A stretch of 64,000 bases of DNA from Impatiens glandulifera (GCF_907164915.1 NC_061862.1:84430846-84494845), one strand, 5' to 3'. Positions 22,262 to 35,327 are shown, counted from the stretch's first letter. Numbers and translations are program-made. Notes: generated by a model from the sequence alone, not told the origin.

Positions 22262-24166
22262 CGTCTTGAGTGGGAATGTTTGGGATCGTGTCTTGCCCTA
22301 ACTTATTCCATAATGCTAGGAAAGTGTCAAAAAATTTATTTAAAGACTACACTTGAGTTTGAAGAACAACTTTGTCCTAAACTAGTTCAACTTTGTTGGA
22401 CTATAACATCTTAATTCTCTCTTGTTGTTTTACATACTCTACCTTACATCTCTCAACTTCTTCTTTTTGTAGTGCAATCTCTTTCTCTTTCTCAGAATTT
22501 ATAATTTGTAAAGCAGTAACAGTTTCTTTAAGTGTATTTAACTCCAAAAAAAATTGTGTATTGGATTATCCATTTTCGAATACCAATTTTCGACCCATAT
22601 AACTTATTCCAAACACACGCCCACTCTTGAAACGCCTTGCTGCCTCCATCCACAACTTCGTAGCAGATTTCTTATTCATTCGGATCCAAAGTTTCTTGAG
22701 TTTGATGGAGTTGAGTAAAATATTGCTACATAAAAAATATATAGTTAATTGTGTATAAAAAATAAAGCTCAACCTTTTAATGAACATAAAACATTAATAT
22801 TACCACAACTTTTGCTACCCTGTTTCCACTCCATATATATTCCTCTTTTTATGTGTCTTCTCAAATATTTCAAGAAGGGAATGGTGTCTTCCAAGTTCCT
22901 TTGTCTATTATAAATTATAAATTTAGGTGTTAGTAATATAAAATCCAATCAATTAAATACAATTCAAATAAATAAATTACTTAATTATCAATCTTCTTTG
23001 ATGTTCTATAGCCGAGATTGAACCCCCACAATATGCTGCACCACCGTTTTCTTTGTATTTATGTCGCTTTCCTTTGGCCTTGGTGCACTTTTGATAATAC
23101 TTTTGGTCATCAAATCTGGTTTTCATTTCGTTCCAATCTTCAAGGGTAACGTGTGAGGGTTTTTTCATAGCGGATTTTGCCCTAGTAACAAAGTTTCTTA
23201 TCTTGGCACTACCCTTTTTCTTGAAAAGTTTATTCACATCCGCCTCCTTAATGAGATCCCACTCAAATGTCCTCTACAACCAATTATATAAATTTGTTAA
23301 TAACTTAGAACAATGAATTGATAATGAAAATCAATTAGAATAATATAACAAAACATACCGTAAAATATTCCCACCAAACGTTCTTAATGTCTTCGGGAAC
23401 TTGATTCTAGTTCAAGTATGCCCTCCTCCAATAACTCATGATTATCCTATATATGTCTTTCAAAATATCCAGATAGAAGCTACAAAAACATACAAAGATT
23501 AAAAATGAAGTCATTTTATATATCTAAAGTACAATATACATATAACTTAAATGAATAAACTTACTTCTCTCTAATAATTTTTTTGTAGGTCTTTGATGAT
23601 TTGGAAAGATCATCTAGGTCTACATCCTCCCTTGAATATACTTCATCCTCATTTTCTGTTTCAATATTTGAGGATGGCTGAGTTGGGTATGTATTGTCGA
23701 TGATGAGGGGACGATTGACCACAATATATGCTGTGTCAGGTTGAGTTTCTAAACCTTCAGAAGGGATTAATTGAAGATTTTGCTAAACTGAAGTTGAAGG
23801 CGATTTGGTTGGAGTAGACTTCTTATTTTGGTTGGATTTTTGATTTTTGGGTTTAGTAGTTGAAGTGAGTAGTGCTTTTTTGGGGGTTACTGGTTGTTTG
23901 GGGGTACAAGTTGTTTAGGGGATACGGGTTGTTTGAGGGGTACGACTTGTTTGGGGGGTACGACTTTATTTTTAGGAGACAATATTTTGGCTATAGTTGG
24001 GGGTGGTTGTTTTGAGGTTGTTCGTCTTGAAGAGGGTTGTTTTTATTTGGGGGATGTTACTATTTTGGCATGTTTAGAAGATGAAGCTTTCGTCTTTGGA
24101 ACCTCTTTGTCCTTTTTTGTTCTTCTATCGCCAATTTTATATTCACGTACATCCTATAAAAAGTAA
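22262..24166 (-). pseudogene. TNPA-like / plant Transposase_24 gene of the CACTA element
   Basis: Minus-strand pieces in order are as follows. A low-complexity N-terminal part (24150-23700) is followed by a segment with DLDDLSKSSKTYKKII near 23640-23570. At 23237-22977 lies RNFVTRAKSAMKKPSHVTLEDWNEM...KYYQKCTKAKG, typical of the Transposase_24 (PF03004) core. The KLWMEAARRFKSGRVFGISY box is near 22660-22590. Finally a coiled-coil tail runs LKETVTALQIINSEKEKEIA near 22540-22480. Introns separate these blocks and stop codons occur (for example after FENG at 22566-22568). A short ATG exon with a GT donor near 27733-27757 could be its first exon. In En/Spm the TNPA product binds subterminal repeats and assists excision. 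Confidence 0.6.
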
Positions 24167-24249
24167 TTATCTTTGTAAAGACATAAATAACATTATTAAC
24201 CAAACTATAACTCTATCAACCAAATCATATCTCGTCAGATTCTATATAT

Positions 24250-26075
24250 TGAGATTCACTTAGATCCCGCTTTCTTTGAGATTGTCTATGATAAGATCGG
24301 CGTAATCAATAGAGATAGGGGTTTAGCGATTGATGACAACTTCGTACAAAAACGGTTTGATAGAAATCCTATTAGAGATTAATATCTCTTTCTATTCTTC
24401 ACAAACCCTTGCAAACTCTTAAAGCGATTCAAGTGCGGAAACGTTTGCTCATGTTTGAAGCTATGAACCAACGAGAGAATGAAGGACATAATGTAAATAA
24501 CACAGCAGTTTGTTTATGGATGTTCGGAGCAAACTCTTATATGTCACCCCTTCTTCCAACCACCGGAAGGATTCACTATACTTTCGTTGAATCAAATACA
24601 GTTCACTAATCTAGCTAACTCTCTATTGAACAAAACAATCTTTGTTCAACTTACAACACACTATTAATGACTATCAAATAGTCAAGTAACTTATCTCTCA
24701 ACTTCACGTAGTGATTTACAAAATACACTTGAGAATAAAAAATCTAGAGAGAGAGTAAGTTGATTAAAAAATCAAGCTTCTGGAAATCTATTGATTCAAT
24801 GAGAGAGAGAGAGAGCTTCAGCTTCTGTCTTGTATTTTTCTGCTGCTGGATATCCGTTTTCTTTAGGTAGTAATTTATTCTTGAAAAGCTTCAACGGATG
24901 AATCCTTCTTTTGAACACGTGGCAAGCGTCCATTGGAAGGTCGCCCATAGTACACAAGTACAACAGACACTGTGCACATGGAACGTGGTCGTACCAATCT
25001 GGTGGTGGCCAAATATTCTTCTGTAATTGTCCTGCACAGAACAAGTAGTGGGAAGAATATTTAATTACATGGCATTCATTCATTGGATACAATTAGCTGA
25101 CTGTCAGACTGCACAGGAGAGAGTGGAGCAGAGTAGCAGACATCTAGTTGATCATGGTTAGACGTATGTTAACTTCAAACAACTGTTGAAGCGAGGCATT
25201 AGACGTGCTCTATTAGACTGCCAAGTTTAATGAGAGTTAGACGTCAACGTCTAATAGTGTGTTCCATTAGACCACCAAGTCTAATGGAGTTAGACTGCCA
25301 AGTATAACTATATATCACTTCAGACTAATCTGAAGGAGTTAGACTTGCACGTCAAACTTTACATCCCATTAGACCACCAAGTGTAATGGAGTTAGACTGC
25401 CAAGTCTAACTACATATCACTTCAGACTAATCTGAAGGATTTAGACTGCCAAGTTTAACTTTACATCCCATTAGACACAAAGTCTAATGGAGTTAGACTG
25501 CCAAGTCTAACTTTATGTATCACTTCAGACTAATCTGAAGGAGTTAGACTGCCAAGTGTAACTTTACATCCCATTAGACACCAAGTCTAATGGAGTTAGA
25601 CTGCCAAGTCTAACTACATATCACTTCAGACTAATCTGAAGGAGTTAGACTTGCACGTCTAACTTTACATCCTATTAGACTACCAAGTCTAATGGAGTTG
25701 GACTGCCAAGTCTAACTATACATCCCATTAGACACCAAGTTTAATGGAGTTAGACTGCCAAGTCTAACTACATATCACTTCAGACTAATCTGAAGGAATT
25801 AGACTGCCAAGTCTAACTTTACATCCTATTAGACACCAAGTCTAATGGAGTTAGATTGTCAAGTCTAACTACATATCACTTTATACTAATTTGAAGGTGT
25901 TAGACTTGCACGTCTAACCTTACATCCCATTAGAACACCAAGTTTAATGGAGTTAGACTGTTAAGTCTAACTTTACATCCCATTAGACCACCAAGTCTAA
26001 TGGAGTTAGACTGCACGTCTAACTCGTGCCTGTTAGACTGCACATCTAACTACGCGCGTTCACTGTGAGATGGGC
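24250..26075 (-). repeat. Possible solo LTR or LTR-derived block inside the CACTA region
   Basis: Contains 24420-24620 (AAACGTTTGCTCATGTTTGA..., GGATGTTCGGAGCAAACTC..., TCACCCCTTCTTCCAACCACC), which looks like copia-type LTR leader sequence. A long tandem palindrome array follows at 25155-26050. The minus strand could begin TGCAGGCCCATC near 26073 and end GTGAATCTCA near 24250, a TG...CA pair, but the flanks show no target duplication. Treat as tentative. Confidence 0.3.
25155..26050. repeat. Tandem array of short palindromes (AGTTAGACT / CATTAGAC / CTTCAGA)
   Basis: About nine repeats of a roughly 60-105 bp unit. Each contains up to three self-complementary blocks: CATTAGACCACCAAGTCTAATG-type (arms CATTAGAC/GTCTAATG), AGTTAGACTGCCAAGTCTAACT-type (arms AGTTAGACT/AGTCTAACT) and CTTCAGACTAATCTGAAG. 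Arms co-vary in several units. The whole array could fold as a row of hairpins. Confidence 0.85.
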
Positions 26076-26095
26076 CTGCAAATTAAAAAACTTTA

Positions 26096-26180
26096 ATTAT
26101 TAATTTTGTGCCCGGTGAGATTTGAACATAAGTCACCCGTGTGATAGGCTAATGTACTTACCACTACACCACATACGATG
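26096..26180 (-). mobile_element. tRNA-derived SINE-like element
   Basis: On the minus strand: TGTGGTGTAGTGGTAAGTAC (box A), then about 35 bp later TATGTTCAAATCTCACCGGGC (box B GTTCAAATC). The spacing and the CTCACCGGGCACAAAATT end resemble the element at 16027-16134. A (TA)n tract follows at 26195-26238. A real tRNA gene is not supported: I see no complete cloverleaf. Confidence 0.55.
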
Positions 26181-26191
26181 TTAATATCTAA

Positions 26192-26194
<3 letters not shown>

Positions 26195-26238
<44 letters not shown>
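26195..26238. repeat. (TA)n microsatellite
   Basis: About 22 uninterrupted TA units directly beside the SINE-like element. Confidence 0.9.
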
Positions 26239-26242
<4 letters not shown>

Positions 26243-26919
26243 ATGACTAACAGTTATTGAACTTAATTTCATCCATTTATTATAAAAACTATTTAATCAA
26301 TCATTAAAATCAAGATTGTTAAGTTATTTTAAATCAATTAAAAATATTAACCCAACAGTCTACTCATATTGTAAGATGCTATGTTCAACCAATTTGAAAT
26401 ACAAAACCAATTAGAACTCAAAAAAATTATATAAGAGCATCATATTTGCTATAAGCATCATATTAGACTTGAACTATCAACACAAACAAATCACCTAAGA
26501 GCATCATATTAGCTATAAACATAATAGATCTCTTATAAAGAAATTATCATCTTCAACATATTACAATAAAGGCAAGAGAATTCAGTAGAGTTTAAAGAAG
26601 ACAACATTAATATATGGATCAAAATATAAACACAAGTCATAACTCTAATAAACATTTTGTTAGATTCACCAGATCAATCTAAAATATCTACTTAGTCGTT
26701 TTGACCTGTAAGCATTACTATTAATAAGACTAAAAAGTTATCATGAATTTGGTAAAGGCATACTAATCTAGTTGGGGAAAGACTAAAATGAATATTTATG
26801 GCATCAATATTGCTTATTTGTCTAATAACAGTTATTTGAAATTGTATTTTCAGAAGAATGATCTCAACTATTACAATTAAGATTGTCTTATAAAATGTTT
26901 GAAGATAATTTAGACAAAA
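26239..26919. other. AT-rich DNA, probably CACTA intron or spacer
   Basis: No gene. CATCATATTAGCTATAAACAT-like phrases recur a few times. The GAAGACAACATTAATATATG motif at about 26600 foreshadows the tandem unit that follows. Confidence 0.4.
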
Positions 26920-27665
26920 TTCAAAGAAGACAACATTAATATATATGGATCAAAATACAGTAAGTAGAGTTCACAATGCAGTAGAGAAAAACACCACTAA
27001 ACGAAAGAAAACACCACTAAATGCTAATGAGCTCTAAGTTTCTCATACAAATCCACAATACATTAGAGAAATATAGAACTCATAATAAATCTATAAAATA
27101 ATTTTCAAGGAAAACAGAGAAATTGAAATTAAACACATTTTGGAATGCATGCTCAATTCAAGCCTCATGAGATACCTCAATAGACAGCAAGACAATCATA
27201 CAGTTCAAATATCTAATATCTTAATTAACTTGGTTTATTAATATTTCTTTCCAAAGGATCATACCGTTCAAAGAAGACAACATTGATAAGTAAATCCATT
27301 ACCATTAATCAATATAGTAAGTAGAGTTCACAATACAATAGAGAAAACACCACTAAAGGAAAGAAACCACCACTCAACGCTAATAAGCTCTAAGTTTCTC
27401 ATGCAAATCCACAATGCAATAGAGAAATATAGAACTCATAATAAATTTACAAAATAACTTTCAAGGCAAACAGAGAAATTGAATTAAACACATTTTGGAA
27501 TACATGCTCAATACAAGCCTCCTAAGATACCTCAATAAACAACAAGACAATCATACAATTCAAATATCTAATATCTTAATTAACTTGGTTTATTAATCTA
27601 TCAATCCAAAGGATCATACAGTTCAAAGAATACAACATTGATATGTAAGTCCATTACCATTAATC
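26920..27665. repeat. Direct tandem duplication, unit about 350 bp
   Basis: Two full copies and the start of a third of a unit beginning CAAAGAAGACAACATT (26922, 27270, 27625). Shared inner blocks include AGTAAGTAGAGTTC, AAACACATTTTGGAAT and CTTAATTAACTTGGTTTATT. Divergence is visible but low. Confidence 0.85.
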
Positions 27666-28369
27666 AAAACAGTAAGTAGAGTTCCATCAACAATTGGGTT
27701 AAATTGAATATCAAAATATAAAGAACTTACTTTGTGGTTTATAGTTGTTCGACTTCATGATGAAAACAGTTATTACTCCAGAAGCTTCTCCGCTGATCTA
27801 TTGATTAAGAAGAATAACCAACCATTTGGAAAACTATAACAACAAAAGGAAATCAAATAGACAAGAATGAGAAGAACAATTACCACGAAGAAGGAGGTGA
27901 ATTTGTCTTCTACAAATAACGAATAGATTCGTTGTCTTCAAATAGATTCATTATCTTCTACAAAAGTTGGGATTGGCTAGGGGTGGTGGCGGGGTATTAA
28001 AGAATCGGGTTTTATAGAATCGGGTTTTAGAGAATCGGGTTAGAGAAGGTTTAGGGTTTGTCTAGGATGTGGGCGACGGGGTATAAGAGAATCAGCGATA
28101 TGGGAGGCGATGGGAGGCGGCGGGGTTTGGATAGGATTTGGGGAGGCTAATTAGGTTTTGGAATGAGGGTGGAGCGGGTTTGGAGAGAGAGAAAGAAATG
28201 GGAGAAATGATAGAATCATCTAAGTGTTAGGCATTTAGGAGGGAGTTTTGACGCAAATAAAATATTTACGTGGTATATTAAAAAATTTCGACTGAAGGTA
28301 ATTGCAATAATTTTTGTATTAAACAATACATATCGCGAATTAATTTTGGACTAAAGAGTTTTGCAACTA
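27666..28369 (-). other. Putative 5' region of the TNPA-like gene
   Basis: The minus strand at 27757-27733 reads ATG-AAG-TCG-AAC-AAC-TAT followed by a GTAAGT-like donor. Upstream of it (27770-28240) is a GC-richer stretch with many GGGTTTAGG/GGCGGGG-type blocks, resembling a plant 5' UTR and promoter. Assignment to the TNPA-like gene is inference. Confidence 0.35.
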
Positions 28370-28930
28370 CGTATGCATTAAACTAGAATATAATGCTGAA
28401 CTGCAATAGTTACAACAATAATATATATTAAAGGACAATTCCGTTTTTAATGCAGATTCAATGACATATTTTGTAATTATTTTTCAACTCTCGGGTAACA
28501 AATGCATATTTAGATAACAACTATCAATGCATTAATCTTCATTTAGCGTTAAACTGCAATAATTACAACAATAATATATATTAAAGGCAATGCCGTTTTT
28601 AATGCAGATCCAATGACATATTTTGTAATTATTTTTAGCTCTCGGGTAACAAATTCATATTTAGATATCAACTATCAATGTATTAATCTTTATTTAGCTG
28701 AACTACAATAGTTACAACAATAATATATATATAAGGCCAATGCCATTTTTAATGCAAATTCAATGGCATATTTTGTAATTATTTTTTAACTCTCGGGTAA
28801 CAAATGCATATTTAGATAGCAACTATCAATGCAATAATCTTCATTTAGCGTTGAACTGCATATTGAAGGCCAATGCCGTTTTTAATGCAGATCCAATGTA
28901 ATTTTTAGTAATTATTCTTCTTATTCGCGA
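28370..28930. repeat. Tandem array, period about 152 bp, about four copies
   Basis: The block AATGACATATTTTGTAATTA recurs at about 28459, 28611 and 28763, with a decayed copy near 28894. Each unit also holds GAACTGCAATAGTTACAAC, GCCGTTTTTAATGCAGAT and CTCGGGTAACAAATGCATAT. It lies just beyond the 3' end of the TNP2 pseudogene. Confidence 0.85.
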
Positions 28931-29077
28931 GCAACAAAACTTGCGATGTTCAAAGACTTGTTTTCATTTCATATAATTAGAATATTGCAGAATTTAACAA
29001 AAACATATTAAGAAAAATCATCTACAATTAAGTCATCAGTAACATTTCAAAATACAAAATCAAAATATGTCATCTCC

Positions 29078-32000
29078 TTATTGTTTTTCCCTTTCTAAAT
29101 CTTCATCATCTCCATTTGTACTATTATTCGAATCGGTTTGTATATATTTACTTTCCTCCGAAGCACTTCCAATCAAGCCAGTTTCATCAAATCCATCTAA
29201 CTCACCATGAATAACATTAGGATCACTCAAATCGTTCATATCATATAAGGGAATATGAAGGGGAATTTACAATTCTATGGTAGGATACTCTTGTTGATAC
29301 ACCACTTCATTTGTCCATATTTCCTCTATCTCTCCTCTTACTTTTGTTTTACAAACGACCATTCATTCAGAATCACGATCATTCGTTGTGGGTGGATAGT
29401 TAGAACAGTAAACTTGTATAACTTGTTGAGCAAGAACAAATGAGTCGTACTTAGTATATCTATGTCTCATGTTCACGTCAATCAATCTATATGTTTCATT
29501 AACTCTAGTACCTCTAATAGGATCAAACCACAAACATTTAAATATAACCACATGTAAACATTGACTAGGGTATTCTAATTCAATAATCTCCTCCAAAAGT
29601 CTATAGTAATTAGAATCATTTGTATGAACACAAATACCACTATTCATGGTTGATTTATTAGATTCAAAATCACAAGCTCTCCGCACATATCCATTAATGA
29701 AGTACGTTGAATATCTAGTTATTGGAGTCTTTGGACCAAATGATATGAAATACATTAATTCTTTGTCAAGTTGATCCCTTTTTTAAAAAAAAACCTTCAA
29801 AGTGAATTATTATAATGTTTAGATCGGAACCATAATGAGACTTGACATATTTAGTCATAATGAAATTGAAATCATCTTTGACCGGAACCATGATGAGAAT
29901 TGACAATCCGTTACATTAGGATCTACTTCAGCATTCATACTACAAAATATTCTTAAATGATGAAATAAAATAAGTTATAGAATTCAAAATAAAGAATTAT
30001 GATATGATCGTTCAATACCTATAATATGGATCCACCTCTGGACAGTTTAGTAGGACATATGTGTGAGCAACTAATATTTCTTTGATGGTCAATAATCTCT
30101 TTGAACCACCACTTCCACTTCCTAGGTAATTGAAAATCAAAATTGGTTATTGATTTTTGTTCAATAACCCTTCTGTGTTCTTTTGAGGTTGTCTATGTTT
30201 GTAATTTACATTCAATTCAAAATAATACGAAACAAATGTTGATATTTTTAAAGAATATAGGTATTGCATATGGATGCTTCAATTCTAGCCTTGTTTTTCA
30301 CCTTATTCTTCACACTCTTTAGAAACCTAAATTGAAAATGGTACAAATTATGAAGTATCTTTAATTATTTTGTACAAAGATAATACAAAATATGTATGTA
30401 CATAGCTCTCGAAGGGATACATCCATTTGTATTGTACTAGACCTCCTATTTTTATTTCATATGGTAAATGTATCAAAAGATGTTCCATTTAATCAAAAAA
30501 AGATGGTAGAAAAATCTTCTATAGGTTGCATACAATTACAGGAATTTGAGCTTGTAAGTTATCCACTTTGTCTTGGCTCAAAGTTGAACAATTAAGGTCA
30601 TGCATGAAATTCCTTAAATTAGTCAAGGTTCTCCAAACGAATTTAGATAATATTTTTCTGAATGCAATTGGCAATAACCTTTCTAAAAAAACATGACAAT
30701 CATGACTTTTGAATCCCATCAACCTAGATTCGGTTGTGTCAACGCATCTTGACAAATTGGAAACATAACCATCTGAGAATTTCAACGTCTTCTGCCATTT
30801 ACAAATTATGATATTTTCTTCCCTCGTCAAGGTATAAGAAGCCTTCTTAGGCTTACGAGACATTGTATCAGAATCAGCATGTAGCTCTAGACGATTGCAA
30901 ACAAGAAATATATCCTTCATAGCGTTAAGGTTGTCCTTCGTCTTAGCCTTCACATTCATAATAGTATTTATAATGTTTTCAAATACATTTTTTTTAATAT
31001 GCATAAAATCCAAGTTATGTCTAATGAGAAGTTTTGACCAATACGGAAGCTCCCGGAAGATACTTATCTTAGTCCACTTGTGATGATCACCAAATCTATG
31101 AGGATACTCATCGGGAGATTCACTTGCAAGCTTGTAATGTGAAATTTTAGACCATATTTCATAGCCATCTTTTATAAGGGGATGAAGAGTTGTTTCCACT
31201 CGGTCTTTTGTAAAATATTATGTGTCATTTCTGTAAGGATGCTCTAGCGACAAAAATTGTCTATGACAATCAAAATAACAAGCCTTTCGGCAATATTTTA
31301 ATCGAAAAAATATAGTTTTTTTCATCCATATTGGACAACCATCAAGTCCTTGAGTAGTCCAACCCGACAATATTCCATAAGAAGGAAAAACACTAATAGT
31401 CCACAACAACATTGCCTTCGTGTTAAATGTTTCATCCCGGGAAACATCATAGTTATGAACACCAACATTCCACAATATTTGTAACTCTTCTATCAATGGA
31501 AAAAATATCAATATTTATTTCTGGACTTTTTGGTCCAAGATTAATTAGTGAAATAAACATATACGGTGACTTCATGCACATACCTAGTGGTAAATTATAG
31601 GGTGTTAGAATTACTGGCCAGTATGAATATGATTTTTCCAAACTACCCAAAAGGAGAAAATCCATCTAAACAAATGCCAAGTCGAACATTTCTATGCTCG
31701 AGTGCAAATATTGGATAATTATGATCAAACATTTTCCAAGCCTCTCCATTATAAGGATGACACATGATCTCAGGTTTGTTAACATGACCACCATGTTATG
31801 TTATGTGAGCGGCGGTCACATTCAATGCGTACAATCTTTGCAACCTGTGAGCAAGTGGTAAATAAAAGAGTTCTTTTTGGGGCTTCAGCTTAAGAGAATT
31901 GTCTTTGAATCTAAAGAGATTAAAACACCTGCATGATTTTTTTTATCAATATCTACCCTTAATAAAACATTCAACTATCTTTACATACATCAATTCTAAT

Positions 32001-32646
32001 CACGGGAAAACCCAAATCTTCAACCAATTTTTTCATGCTATACAAACTACCCGACTTACAATTATTTTATGGTAATAGTGATCTAATGTAGTCTAGATTT
32101 TGATTTATAGCGCGCTCTGACCAATTGTTCTCGGATTTCATGTTAAGTTATTTTACCGTATGCGAATAGTTTACTCTTGCTTTGATGACCAGTCCAAACT
32201 GGTTGATGTGCCACGTTCAATGCAATCCAGGACTTTTGAGATAAAATATGTGTGTTTAAATTGGTAGAATCTTCATTCACCATATTTGGTTGGTGACTTG
32301 ATGCTATGTCATATATCAATGACTTATACGCATTTGATCTTTTATTGTCACCTAGTAAATGACGTTTACGTGGATAGTTTTATACGTTTGAGTTTTCAAT
32401 TGGTTCACCATGAGAAGCCCACGTATAATAGTTTTTCATGAATCTATTTCTTAGCAAATGATTGTGGCATAATTCAGACGGAATGAACTTTTGAATACAT
32501 AATTTTTTACAAGGGCACATGATTTTTTCACGATCCATATAAGCTGGTTGAGTTGTGACAAATGAAATGAACTCTTCTAAACCTCTTAAAAATATTTCAA
32601 TGCATTCAGTTTTATTATTGTACATCCAAACCCGATCCTCCCTCAT
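29078..32646 (-). pseudogene. CACTA TNP2-type transposase, decayed
   Basis: Minus-strand order matches the family. The N-terminal transposase-associated domain lies at 32646-32380 (WMYNN...EFISF, CPCKKLC, HLLRNRFMKNYYTWASHGE). The Tnp2 catalytic region lies at about 31745-30950 (RNVRLGICLDGFSPFG, SYWPVILTPYNLPLGMCMK, LLWTISVFPSYGILSGWTTQG, ELPYWSKLLIRHNLDFMHI). A DUF4218-type block follows at about 30880-30530 (FSDGYVSNLSRCVDTTESRL, GFKSHDCHVFLERLLPIAF), then a DUF4216-type block at 29755-29363 (VVIFKCLWFDP, YDSFVLAQQVIQVYCSNYP). An acidic tail stops at 29078-29080. Several frameshifts and stops break it (for example after DGFSPFG near 31660 and a TGA near 29361). It would have cut CACTA ends. 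Confidence 0.85.
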
Positions 32647-32657
32647 TTTGCAATCTG

Positions 32658-32658
<1 letters not shown>

Positions 32659-32736
<78 letters not shown>
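32659..32736. repeat. (TA)n microsatellite
   Basis: About 39 uninterrupted TA units just upstream of the TNP2 N-terminal exon. A second tract of about 15 units lies at 32951-32981. Confidence 0.9.
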
Positions 32737-32738
<2 letters not shown>

Positions 32739-32948
32739 ATTAAAATGTATTTACCCAAATATATAAATGATATTGTATATAAAAATCATGTATAAGAATA
32801 ATATGTGATATATATAATCAAAGTTAAAAATAACATGTTAAATATATAAAATGTATTCAAGATCTTAATCTTTGTTCATCAAATTGTGAAGATTCTCTAA
32901 AAATATGATACAACATGAAGACCTACATTAAAACGAGAATATTATCTA

Positions 32949-32985
<37 letters not shown>

Positions 32986-33239
32986 AAGATAGAAGATATA
33001 GACATATATTTACCTTGATGTTAAAAGAAATTATATATATTGAAGAACTTGATGGTTTTGATCAAAGGATGAAGATATAAGATAGAGAGATAAAGAGAAA
33101 GAGATATTATAGTGTGTAATTGTAGAAGATGAAGTGAATGAAGTAAGTACACAAGTACATTGGTAGTTGGTGGTAGTTAGAAATATTAAATACTTTGTTA
33201 ATGCTAAAATGGTTACTAGTGTAATTAGTTTTAACGTGA

Positions 33240-34620
33240 AATAAAGATCTACAATAGGTTTTGCAATATTATATTAAATCAATATTACAAACGTTAAAAC
33301 AATTCGACGTTGAACACGGTTTAATGCAAACTTTACTGCACTATCAAACAAAGGAATTATAATAGTGAGTTGAAAAATATTACTAAAATTGTCATTCATT
33401 CTGCAATAGCTTTCGGAATAATACGTATTATCAATATTGCAAGGATTAAAGCAATTCGGCGTTGAACACGGTTTAGTGCAAAGTTTACTGTACTTTCAAA
33501 TAGGGTAATTATAACAGAGATTTAAAAAATATGTACTATAAATGACATGCGTTTTGTACTAGTTTTTGTAATAAGGTGTATTATCAATATTGCAAGGATT
33601 AAAGCAATTCGGCGTTGAAAAAGGTTTAGTGCAAAGTTTACTGTACTATCAAACAAGGGAAATATAATAGAGAGTGAAAAATATTTATTATAAATGACAT
33701 TCGTTCTGCATTAGTTTTCGCAATAAGGCATATTATCAATATTGCAATGATTAAGCAATTCGGCGTTAAACATAGTTTAGTGCAAAATTTATTGCACTAT
33801 CAAACAAGGGAAATATAACAGAGAGTTGAAAAATACTTACTATAAATGTCATTCGTTCTGCACTAGTTTTCGCAATAAGTCTTATTATCAATATTACAAA
33901 GATTAAAACAATTTGGCGTTGAACACAATTCAGTGCAAAGTTTACTGCACTATCAAGCAAGAAAAATATAACAAATAGTTGAAAAATATTTACTATAAAT
34001 GTCATTCGTTATGTACTAGTTTTCGTAATAAGACGTATTATCAATATTGCAAGGATTAAAATAATTTGGCGTTGAACACGATTTAGTGTAAAGTTTACTA
34101 CACTATTAAACAGGGGAAATATAACATAGAGTTGGAAAATATTTACTATAAATATCATTCGTTCTGCACTAGTTTTTGCAATAAAGTGTATTATCACTAT
34201 TACAATGATTAAAACAATTCAGCATTAAACACAGTTTAGTGCAAAGTTTACTACATTATCAAACAAGTGAAATATAATAGAGAGTTGAAAAATATTTAAT
34301 ATAAATGGCATTCGTTCTGCACTAGTTTTCGCAATAAGTTATGCTATCAATATTGCAAAGTTTAAAGCAATTCAGTGTTGAACACAGCTTAATGCAAAGT
34401 TTACTATACTATCAAACAGAGGAAATATAAAAAAGAGTTGAAAAATATTTACTATAAATAACATTTGTTATGCACTAGTTTTCGGAATAAGGCGTATTAT
34501 CAATATTGCAAAGATTAAAGCAATTCAGCGTTAAACATAATTTAGTGTAAATTTTAGTGCACTCTTAAACAGGGCAATAGTTCTTAAATAATTTCAACAT
34601 ATTGTTATTGCAAAAATAAC
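33240..34620. repeat. Tandem array, period about 153 bp, nine copies
   Basis: A marker of the type CAATATTGCAAGGATTAAAG followed by CAATTCGGCGTTGAACACGG recurs near 33284, 33435, 33589, 33740, 33893, 34044, 34197, 34351 and 34503. Other unit blocks are GTTTAGTGCAAAGTTTACTG and CATTCGTTCTGCACTAGTTT. It lies between the TNP2 start and the right end of the CACTA region. Confidence 0.9.
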
Positions 34621-35327
34621 AGCTATGAGACGATGAACGTGGATTAATGCAAATATTATTGTAGATTAATATTATAACCGAGACTTGAAATATTTTTATT
34701 GAACTAGACATTGATCAGCAATATTATTCACAATAATTTCCCAAGAAAATATGCCTAAAAAAAGTGCAAAATTTATAAAAATATATGTAAATTTTAATTT
34801 TTTATAGACTAAACTATATGAATAAACTATAACCATAAACTTTTCAAAAATTATGTAAGCAAAAATTATAAAAATCAAAATCATAACATGTTAAGCATAA
34901 ATAATTATATAACAAAAAATCATAAATATTAATAAACATTCAAAAGCCACAAAATATAATTCTTCATAAAAAAATTGTTCAAAACATTCATAACCAAAAC
35001 CATTCATAACATTCATAAAACAAAACAACCAAACCATTGTTCAAAAAGATCATACAAACCATTGAAAAGAAGTAAAAGTGCAGAAATTAGATGTTCTTCC
35101 TTTTGTTGCTTTCTAAATTGCTTTCCAAGTTTGTGTATCCATTGCACCCAACAAATATTCAATCAAATTGTTTTCCACCGACAATACTTCTTTGATTTAA
35201 TGAATATAAACAACAAAATTAGTGCTTTCAAAACTTGAAAAATGTAACATTTTAATAAAAAATAAAGTATCCTGAAAATATGACATATATTTTCCGTCGT
35301 GTCATTGACAACCTTGATAATTGTACT

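Noticed and set aside
25155..26050. CRISPR-like array
   Set aside because: The repeats are palindromic, but there are no unique spacers; units are contiguous diverged copies, and the host is a plant.
24250..26075. Confirmed solo LTR
   Set aside because: Plausible TG...CA ends exist, but the flanking 5-mers (TATAT and AATTA-like) do not match, so only a tentative call is kept.
26096..26180. tRNA gene
   Set aside because: Box A and box B are present, but paired acceptor and anticodon arms could not be drawn; a SINE fits better.
32380..32737. + strand ORF ending in YIYIYI
   Set aside because: A shadow of the TNP2 exon on the other strand running into the (TA)n tract.
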